Shown here: piece by piece, positions 8,754 to 13,604 of the stretch
Position numbering within the stretch: position 1 is the first letter of the stretch
How the letters are laid out: each line of letters starts with the position of its first letter
Assembly: GCA_021825225.1 (NCBI GenBank)
Contig: JAKAIH010000012.1
Span: 1-14,934, forward strand
Reading direction: 5' to 3'
From: Pseudomonadota bacterium
GTDB taxonomy: Bacteria; Pseudomonadota; Gammaproteobacteria; Burkholderiales; SG8-39
Length of the DNA: 14,934 nucleotides
The notes under the pieces: model-generated
The model's database searches: none
Told to the model about the DNA's origin: nothing
What the model saw: the letters and a program-made list of their open reading frames with translations, nothing else
Position numbers and translations under genes: made by a program

Positions 8754-8962
8754 GACGCAGCGGCGACTAGACGATCTTTCGCCTGTTCGAGAAAACTGAC
8801 GACCTGCTCTCGACTGACTGAAGGAAATCCGGCGAGAAACGCATCAATGGTCTCTCCGCCTTCAAGGTAGTCAAAGAGTGTCTGGACAGGTACCCGAGTG
8901 CCAGCAAAAACCGCGGTGCCACCCATTACATCGGGGCTGCAGGAGATGACTGAAGTTTCCAT
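8750..8962 (-). CDS. DUF433 antitoxin
   Basis: A 70-residue protein of full family length: MGGTAVFAGTRVPVQTLFDY (13-32) followed by LEGGETIDAFLAGFPSVSRE and QVVSFLEQAKD. This is the DUF433 pattern (ISxDPxxxGGxPxxxGTRVPV...L...G.....L..FP.LT.E.V...L), a MerR-like winged-helix fold that acts as VapB-type antitoxin and usually precedes a DUF5615 toxin. The stop overlaps the GTG of the shortened toxin, the normal arrangement. The gene itself looks intact although its toxin is not. The start ATG 8962 has GGGAG about 12 bases upstream. Confidence 0.88.
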   Translation of the reverse strand: METSVISCSPDVMGGTAVFAGTRVPVQTLFDYLEGGETIDAFLAGFPSVSREQVVSFLEQAKDRLVAAAS

Positions 8963-9097
8963 ACGGCCAGACTACTCCCTGTTCTGCGTCCGATGCAACC
9001 GCAGGAGTCGAACCAGGCTGTAGAAAACCCCATCTTTGGCGCGACGGCCACTGAGCGAGTTGATGCAGCGTTGTTGTGTCCAGCATGTTGATGGTGA

Positions 9098-9418
9098 TCA
9101 GGCAAACACGACCGACACGCGTCCTGCCGCTTTCGAACGTGGCGCAGGCTTCACCACGATCTCGATATCGCGTCCAAGGCGTGTCAGGCACTCAAGCATC
9201 TTGGTTTCCGAGATACCGCGGAACCGGCCGCGCAGCATGTTGGAGAGCTTCGGCTGGGGAATACCCAGCAACTCCGCTGCCTGTAGTTGCGTCAGTTTGC
9301 GACCGCGGATGATTTCAGTGATCTTGGCCGCCAGCTGTGCCTTGACCAACATTTCCCCGGCACTCGGATAACCGAGATCGGCATAGACGTTGGTACTTCC
9401 CTTCGCGATCGGCGTCAT
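9098..9418 (-). CDS. XRE-family HTH protein, HigA-like antitoxin without visible toxin
   Basis: 106 residues. An N-terminal MTPIAKGSTNVYADLGYP segment is followed by a helix-turn-helix (about 38-75: ITEIIRGRKLTQLQAAELLG, then IPQPKLSNMLRGRFRGISET) and a C-terminal LGRDIEIVVKP strand, the pattern of the HTH_37/COG5606 group of HigA-like antitoxins. In that group the RelE/Gp49-like toxin normally lies immediately upstream of the antitoxin; here the 230 bp upstream hold no such gene, so it is an orphan. ATG 9418 is chosen; ATG 9427 would add three residues, and neither has a Shine-Dalgarno. It may still act as a DNA-binding repressor or neutralise a toxin encoded elsewhere. Confidence 0.82.
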   Translation of the reverse strand: MTPIAKGSTNVYADLGYPSAGEMLVKAQLAAKITEIIRGRKLTQLQAAELLGIPQPKLSNMLRGRFRGISETKMLECLTRLGRDIEIVVKPAPRSKAAGRVSVVFA

Positions 9419-9425
9419 GCGAGTC

Positions 9426-9431
9426 ATTATA
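9426..9431 (-). promoter_or_regulatory. Possible -10 box just before the HigA-like gene
   Basis: On the minus strand a perfect TATAAT occupies 9431-9426, so transcription would start near 9420-9419, one or two bases before ATG 9418. That would give an almost leaderless message, which fits the absence of a ribosome site. No good -35 is seen at the proper distance, so the call is weak. Confidence 0.3.
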
Positions 9432-9647
9432 TGCAAATGGGGATACTTTTTGCCCGACGAAATTTTCGGCGACAAGGAAATGCCCGACCCCCAAAGTTCC
9501 CACACTCAAGGTCGCCCCGCAGGTCCGCGACACCACATGCGTATTGGCGTTTTGGAGATAGCAAAGAGCACAGTCTCTCGTGCAAGATCTTCTCCCCAAT
9601 CCACTGTGACAGACCTCTTGGCGGAGAAAATTCTTCGGGCCTGGCCT

Positions 9648-9723
9648 CTCGCTAATTGTCCGCTAATTCTCGTCGGCTAAGATCCTGATAGCGTAGATAG
9701 CGGCGTAAATTGAAAGAGCAATC
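9648..9723 (+). promoter_or_regulatory. Promoter block 1 with CTAATT direct-repeat response-regulator box
   Basis: CTAATT (9652-9657), N5, CTAATT (9663-9668), N9, TAAGAT (9678-9683, -10-like). The 76-bp block aligns without gaps to 10695-10770 (about 55 of 76 identical by eye, 32 of the first 37). Hexamers repeated every 11 bp next to a -10 box are the way OmpR-family activators of the PmrA/QseB type bind. It is the nearest promoter candidate for the RRM-like gene and the lasso-type precursor downstream. The position equivalent to the GTG of block 2 is CTG (9727), so no gene starts there. Confidence 0.65.
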
Positions 9724-9729
9724 GTCCTG

Positions 9730-9783
9730 TAATGACGGCAAAAACACAAGAAAGCGCAAGAGTTGACCTTGAATTATCAACTT
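9730..9783 (+). pseudogene. Relic of a second lasso-type precursor 3' end
   Basis: Bases 9731-9766 read NDGKNTRKRKS-stop, matching NDGKNARRRRRCL-stop of the precursor at 10344-10385. The nucleotide similarity covers about 9730-9783 against 10343-10396 (roughly 80% by eye, starting with 16 identical bases). No leader, Gly1 or start codon precedes it: the relic begins directly where promoter block 1 ends. It is therefore the tail of a former paralogous precursor joined to a promoter by a deletion. Confidence 0.65.
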
Positions 9784-9886
9784 CATCCGCGGGCATTTCG
9801 AAAGAGCATTCGGGCGACCACCTTTTAGTTCCCTGCGGACCGTACTGCGAAAACAGTGTGCTTCTAGAAGCTGGATCTTGAACGCC

Positions 9887-10168
9887 ATGCAGGTCAATCT
9901 AAAGCGCTGCTTTTCGCCATTTTTGAACGAGCAGCTCCTACGTTCAGCCGTCGAATCGCTCTGCACCAAGTACGGAGCCATGACGTATCTGCGGATCCTC
10001 CCACCTAGCCGGGGACCAGATAATCAACTCCGTTGCGCTTGCTTCCTTCGACTAGACTCTGATGAAGCCCAGGAAAGCATGGGCAAAGCGCTCGATGGTT
10101 ACAACTTCGGCGATACGTTCGCATTCTTCGTCGACGTAGATGAAGAATACACGCACCCGCTCTTGTAG
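9887..10168 (+). CDS. Small RRM-like protein upstream of the RiPP precursor
   Basis: A 93-residue protein starting MQVNLKRCFSPFLNEQLLRS. I do not recognise a named family, but the order fits an RNA-recognition-motif fold: strand 1 (VNLKRCF), helix 1 (NEQLLRSAVESLCTKYG), strand 2 (MTYLRILPP), an RNP1-like strand 3 (LRCACFLRLDS, about 50-60), helix 2 (DEAQESMGKALDG) and strand 4 (FAFFVDVDEE). The classic RNP aromatic residues are only partly kept, so RNA binding is a guess. ATG 9887 is used; TTG 9878 is possible, and no strong ribosome site is seen. It lies between promoter block 1 and the precursor (28-bp gap to GTG 10197), suggesting one transcript. It could serve in precursor expression or be unrelated. 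Confidence 0.6.
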   Translation: MQVNLKRCFSPFLNEQLLRSAVESLCTKYGAMTYLRILPPSRGPDNQLRCACFLRLDSDEAQESMGKALDGYNFGDTFAFFVDVDEEYTHPLL

Positions 10169-10196
10169 TTTCGCACTACGACAAGAAGTGCCAAAC

Positions 10197-10385
10197 GTGG
10201 AAAAACATAAGAAAAATGACGAAGAACCGGAGCAAGATGATCCAATGGGGGGAAAAGTAACCACCAGGAAGCCCTATACTTCCCCCGTCCTCGTGGAATA
10301 CGGCACCATCGCCAAGCTCACGCAAGGAAACAAGACGCGGAATAATGACGGCAAAAACGCCAGAAGGCGCAGGCGTTGTCTTTGA
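10197..10385 (+). CDS. Lasso-type RiPP precursor peptide (orphan)
   Basis: 62 codons from GTG 10197 (AAGAAG eight bases upstream); ATG 10245 would give a 46-residue form, ATG 10140 a longer one that overlaps the previous gene. The leader holds KPYTSPVLVEYGTIAKLTQ (residues 25-43), which fits the YxxPxLxxYG motif (Y27, P30, L32, G36) that lasso B1/RRE proteins bind, and has Thr at position -2 (T42). The predicted core is GNKTRNNDGKNARRRRRCL (10326-10382): Gly1 and Asp8 are properly placed for an eight-residue macrolactam ring, with a very basic tail ending Arg5-Cys-Leu. No cyclase (asparagine-synthetase-like), B2 protease or transporter lies in the window, so maturation would need enzymes encoded elsewhere. 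The precursor call is inference from the leader motif and core spacing. Confidence 0.72.
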   Translation: MEKHKKNDEEPEQDDPMGGKVTTRKPYTSPVLVEYGTIAKLTQGNKTRNNDGKNARRRRRCL

Positions 10386-10694
10386 ATCGTCGGTTTCCCG
10401 CCGCAGGTATCCTTCGGGTCGTCCAACCAGAGTCACAAGCGCGCAACGTCCGGCGTATGGCGCTCCGACTATTACCCCGGCAACCCGTATTCTTTCCGCT
10501 GAATACTCCAGCCTTCACCGGGCGCGCAAAGACATTCAATGCCGTGGTTACGGCTCGCATAGCGTGCGCCACGCAGAATTCTTGACCGCCAAAACATCCA
10601 TTTTGCCGGGCGACCAGCCCGGCATCAGGCCGGACGCTTCCATTCATAACCCTACCCGGAGTTGGACAACAATTTCTTTTTCCCCCAGACACCG
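10386..10694. other. 309-bp stretch without a recognisable gene
   Basis: The first about 50 bp continue the similarity to the relic at 9767-9783 and beyond, more weakly. The rest has frames on both strands (plus 10345-10713 and 10376-10585, minus 10318-10692) whose products I do not recognise and that overlap each other. A 7-bp perfect hairpin, GCCGGGC-GACCA-GCCCGGC, lies at 10605-10623 without a following T run. No lasso B or C enzyme remnant could be recognised. Confidence 0.5.
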
Positions 10695-10770
10695 CTCGCT
10701 AATTGTCTCCTAATTCTTGTTCGCTAAGATCGCGGGCACGAACATACTCGCGTGACTTGAAGGAGTGATC
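10695..10770 (+). promoter_or_regulatory. Promoter block 2 with CTAATT direct-repeat response-regulator box
   Basis: CTAATT (10699-10704), N5, CTAATT (10710-10715), N9, TAAGAT (10725-10730), then a leader ending in AGGAG (10761-10765) eight bases before GTG 10774. Spacing of all elements is identical to block 1. There is no separate -35, as expected for a promoter that depends on an activator bound at the repeats. It probably drives the 34-codon frame and the COG4705-PAP2 genes. A QseB/PmrA-like regulator is encoded 2.2 kb downstream and is the obvious candidate to bind here. Confidence 0.68.
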
Positions 10771-10773
10771 ACC

Positions 10774-10878
10774 GTGGAAAACAAGATCTATCTGGTCGGG
10801 AATAGCGCGGCGAGCCGGTGCCACCGCCAGCGCCTACGCAGGGTGCATCGCCGCACCCCGGCCTCATCGTTAGCTTGA
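10774..10878 (+). CDS. Short 34-codon frame behind promoter block 2
   Basis: GTG 10774 has the best ribosome site in the region (AGGAG, 8-nt spacing), then reads MENKIYLVGNSAASR and a very Arg/His-rich remainder to TGA 10876-10878. The first nine codons look like a real protein start, whereas the rest resembles out-of-frame reading of GC-rich DNA. It is probably the 5' end of a gene cut off or frameshifted, or a leader peptide that couples translation to the membrane-protein gene 35 bp downstream. No family is recognised. Confidence 0.4.
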   Translation: MENKIYLVGNSAASRCHRQRLRRVHRRTPASSLA

Positions 10879-10913
10879 AGCGCACACCGCTAAACACCCA
10901 TGGGAGAAGCCAA

Positions 10914-11714
10914 ATGAAGACACTCGCGCGCGAAGACGCAATGCAGATGCTGAACAAAGTTCCGGAAGTCACGCTTTACTTCTGGATTATCAAGATCATG
11001 GCAACGACCGTCGGCGAGACGGCCGCGGATTTTCTCAACGCCGATTTGCATTTCGGCCTGAATGGCACCTCTGTCGTGATGGCCGCCCTGCTTGCCGTTT
11101 TCCTGTTCGTGCAACTGCGCGCAAAAGAATATGTGCCGTGGCGATATTGGGTGGTGGTGGTGCTGATCAGCGTTGTCGGAACGCTGATCACCGACAATTT
11201 GGTGGACAACTTCGGCGTCGCCCTGGAAACAACCACCATCGTATTCGGTATGGCCTTGCTTGCGACCTTCGCCGCCTGGTACGCGAGCGAAAGGACGCTG
11301 TCGATTCACAGCATTTTCACCAGCAAGCGCGAGCTGTTCTATTGGGCGGCCATTTTGTTCACGTTCGCCCTGGGCACCGCGGCTGGCGATCTCGCCGCCG
11401 AAGGATTGAAGCTCGGCTATGCGAACTCGGTGCTGATATTCGGTGCGCTGATCGCGCTTACGACCGTCGCCTATTACCTGTTCAAGGCAAATGCAGTTGC
11501 GGCATTCTGGATTGCTTACATTCTGACGCGCCCGCTTGGCGCATCCCTGGGGGACAGTCTTTCGCAGCCAGTCGACAATGGCGGAATCGGTTTGGGCGCG
11601 ACGGCCACGAGCGCAATTTTCCTCGCAACCATACTGAGCCTGGTGCTTTACCTTACCGCCACCCGCAAAGACGTGATCGAACTGCGCGCAGACGAAAACG
11701 ACCGGCTCTCCTGA
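10914..11714 (+). CDS. COG4705-family inner-membrane protein
   Basis: A 266-residue polytopic membrane protein with about eight hydrophobic segments. After a short cytoplasmic start (MKTLAREDAMQMLNKVPEVT), the COG4705 signatures follow: KIMATTVGETAADFLN (about 24-39), TLITDNLVDNFGV in the middle, a second half with ALGTAAGDLAAEG, and RPLGASLGDSLSQP (about 205-218). The two GE/GD-TAAD/TAAGD motifs mark an internal duplication of the fold. The function of the family is not established; it often lies near QseB/PmrA-type two-component genes. ATG 10914 is preferred over an upstream GTG (10818), as GGAGAA lies seven bases before it. The PAP2 gene begins 12 bp after its stop, so both form an operon. 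Confidence 0.85.
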   Translation: MKTLAREDAMQMLNKVPEVTLYFWIIKIMATTVGETAADFLNADLHFGLNGTSVVMAALLAVFLFVQLRAKEYVPWRYWVVVVLISVVGTLITDNLVDNFGVALETTTIVFGMALLATFAAWYASERTLSIHSIFTSKRELFYWAAILFTFALGTAAGDLAAEGLKLGYANSVLIFGALIALTTVAYYLFKANAVAAFWIAYILTRPLGASLGDSLSQPVDNGGIGLGATATSAIFLATILSLVLYLTATRKDVIELRADENDRLS

Positions 11715-11726
11715 TCAGGATTCGAC

Positions 11727-12323
11727 GTGGAACACCTGAACCAGGCGCTATTTCTGCTGATCCACGCAGGCAAGAGCACACCGGGCATCGCTGTCGTCGC
11801 AGCCCGCGTCCTCGCGCAGGATCTCGTCTGGATCGTGCCGGCGGGGCTGGTCGCCGGCTGGCTGCGAAGCTCCGCCGCCACCAGACAAGTCTTGCTCGCC
11901 GCCGCCCTTGCGGGCTTGACCGGTTTGCTGGTCAACCAGTTGATCGGCGCGGCCTGGTACCATCCGCGGCCGTTCGCGTCCGGGTACGGTCCAGCGCTGA
12001 TCGTGCACGCCGCGGACAGTTCGTTTCCGAGCGATCACCTGACCCTGATCTGGGCCGTCGCCTTCAGCCTGCTGCTGCATCGGCAGACCCGGCTCGCTGG
12101 ATGGGCGCTCTTCCTGCTGGGGGTGCCGGTGGCCTGGGCACGCGTCTATCTGGGCTTGCATTTTCCGCTGGACATACTCGGAGCCGCACTGGTGGCTCTG
12201 AGTAGTACCTGGCTCATTGGCGGGCAAGAAGAACTGTTGATCACGCCGTTGATGCGCACGCTGCTGTCGCTGCATCAAGTGATATTCGCCGGTTTGATTC
12301 GAAGAGGCTGGGTGGAAAAATGA
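11727..12323 (+). CDS. PAP2-family phosphatase, BcrC/YbjG-like
   Basis: A 198-residue membrane protein with about five to six membrane segments and the phosphatase signature: motif 1 WYHPRPF (77-83), motif 2 SFPSDH (99-104) and motif 3 ARVYLGLHFPLD (138-149), giving R81, S102, H104, R139, H145 and D149 at the active site. This form (YHPRPF, SFPSDH) is that of undecaprenyl-pyrophosphate phosphatases of the BcrC/YbjG type, which recycle the lipid carrier for cell-wall and O-antigen synthesis and can give bacitracin tolerance; a lipid A phosphatase role cannot be excluded. The start is GTG 11727, with AGGA six bases upstream. Such enzymes are common targets of PmrA-like regulators, which fits the regulator gene downstream. 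Confidence 0.9.
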   Translation: MEHLNQALFLLIHAGKSTPGIAVVAARVLAQDLVWIVPAGLVAGWLRSSAATRQVLLAAALAGLTGLLVNQLIGAAWYHPRPFASGYGPALIVHAADSSFPSDHLTLIWAVAFSLLLHRQTRLAGWALFLLGVPVAWARVYLGLHFPLDILGAALVALSSTWLIGGQEELLITPLMRTLLSLHQVIFAGLIRRGWVEK

Positions 12324-12363
12324 TATTCTTGTCGCCGTGGCCGGACGGCATTCAGGAGAGGCT

Positions 12364-12888
12364 ATGATGCCAACGAATTATGGAAACACAATTCGCGCGG
12401 TGACCACCGTCATCACGGTCCTCGGCGCAGGATGTGCCATGTCCACATCGGTGCAAGCCGAAACCATTTACCGCTCGATCAGCCCGAACGGCGAGGTTAC
12501 GTATTCGTCGCGGCCGGTGCCCGGTGCGCGCGTGTCGACGGCGGTCGACATTGAAAGTCTGTCGCCCGAGCAGCGGCGCGCCGGTTTGCTGCTGCGCCGG
12601 CAGGACAAGGCCCTCTCAGCCGAGGTCAATGCGCAACTGCTGTCGCGCGAAGCCGAATGGCGCCGGGTCGACCGGGAAATCGTTTCCGCCCAAAGGGTGC
12701 TCGCGCAAGCGGAACGCGCCCTGCAGAAAGGCCGCACCCCGCTGCCCGGGGAACGGCGCGGCAATGTCGGCGGGGGCTCGCGGCTGACGGAGGCTTATTT
12801 TCAGCGTCTGCGCCAGCTCGCTACGCGAGTGGAAGGCGCTAAAGCGAGCCTGGACAGCGCGTACGCCGCGCGCAACGCGCTCAAGTGA
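12364..12888 (+). CDS. Exported DUF4124 domain protein
   Basis: 174 residues from ATG 12364 (AGGAGAGG just upstream; ATG 12367 is equally possible). A signal peptide covers about 1-32, with predicted cleavage at VQA-ET. The mature start ETIYRSISPNGEVTYSSRPVPGA is the DUF4124 domain, described here by its ends ETIYRS and RPVPGA; these short periplasmic domains are common in beta- and gammaproteobacteria and of unknown role. Residues about 60-130 are Arg/Glu/Gln-rich and likely helical or coiled coil (SPEQRRAGLLLRRQDKAL), followed by a Gly/Arg linker and a second helix (YFQRLRQLATRVEGAKASLD). It lies 40 bp after the PAP2 gene and 35 bp before the response regulator, in one direction. Confidence 0.85.
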   Translation: MMPTNYGNTIRAVTTVITVLGAGCAMSTSVQAETIYRSISPNGEVTYSSRPVPGARVSTAVDIESLSPEQRRAGLLLRRQDKALSAEVNAQLLSREAEWRRVDREIVSAQRVLAQAERALQKGRTPLPGERRGNVGGGSRLTEAYFQRLRQLATRVEGAKASLDSAYAARNALK

Positions 12889-12923
12889 CGGCGGCTGGAC
12901 GAATACCGGCGCGATACCACAAT

Positions 12924-13604
12924 ATGCGGATACTACTTGTCGAAGACGATCCCATGATCGGCGACGCGGTCTCAGTCGCCCTCAAGGACGCCGCCTATGC
13001 GGTGGACTGGGTAAAGGATGGGGCCGCCGCCGGCAGCGCGCTCGAACACGGCGAGCACCAGGCCGTGCTGCTCGATCTGGGCCTGCCCAAGCGTGACGGA
13101 CTGGAAGTGCTGCGCCGCCTGCGTCAGGCGGGCAACGCGGTGCCGGTTATTGTCATCACCGCCCGCGACGGCGTGGACGACCGGATCAAGGGACTCGATT
13201 TCGGCGCGGACGACTATCTGGTGAAACCCTTCGATGTCAACGAACTGCTCGCCCGGCTGCGGGCGATTATCCGCCGCCAGGGCGGGCAGGCCACGCCGGT
13301 GCTCAGCAACGGCACGGTCAGCCTCGACCCGGCGACCCGGGAAGCGCGCTGCGGCAACACCGTGGAGCTTCTGAGTGCGCGCGAGTTCGCCCTGTTGCAC
13401 GCGCTGCTGCTGCGTCCCGGCGCGATACTCACCCGAACCGAACTTGAAGAGCGCATCTACGGCTGGAGCGAGGAAGTGGAAAGCAATGCCGTGGACTTCC
13501 TCATCCATGGTGTGCGCAAGAAGCTCGGCGCCGATGTCATCAAGAATGTACGCGGCGCGGGCTGGATGGTGAGCAAGGATCGCGGGACGGGGCAGGAGGA
13601 ATGA
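12924..13604 (+). CDS. OmpR-family response regulator, QseB/PmrA-like
   Basis: 226 residues. The receiver (1-118) has D8/D9, phosphoacceptor D51 (LLDLGLPKRDG), T79 and K101 (YLVKPFDV). The winged-helix domain (about 126-220) contains LSAREFALLHALLLRPGAIL (150-169) and the recognition part SNAVDFLIHGVRKKLG (187-202) with VRGAGWM. Gene and motif order match the QseB/PmrA/TctD subgroup. ATG 12924 is chosen because MRILLVEDD is the canonical start; an upstream GTG (12885) would add 13 atypical residues. The expected histidine kinase does not follow: the stop overlaps the start of the efflux gene (ATGA). The partner kinase may lie beyond the window. The CTAATT-N5-CTAATT boxes at 9652 and 10699 have the 11-bp repeat this subgroup binds. 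Confidence 0.93.
   Translation: MRILLVEDDPMIGDAVSVALKDAAYAVDWVKDGAAAGSALEHGEHQAVLLDLGLPKRDGLEVLRRLRQAGNAVPVIVITARDGVDDRIKGLDFGADDYLVKPFDVNELLARLRAIIRRQGGQATPVLSNGTVSLDPATREARCGNTVELLSAREFALLHALLLRPGAILTRTELEERIYGWSEEVESNAVDFLIHGVRKKLGADVIKNVRGAGWMVSKDRGTGQEE

Noticed and set aside
8963..9097. Possible insertion-sequence end around CAGGCTGTAGAAAACCCC (9018-9035)
   Set aside because: It is reminiscent of some transposon termini, but no matching inverted repeat or transposase fragment is nearby.
10345..10713. 122-codon plus-strand frame after the RiPP precursor
   Set aside because: It starts inside the precursor gene in a different frame and runs through the hairpin and promoter block 2; composition is not protein-like.
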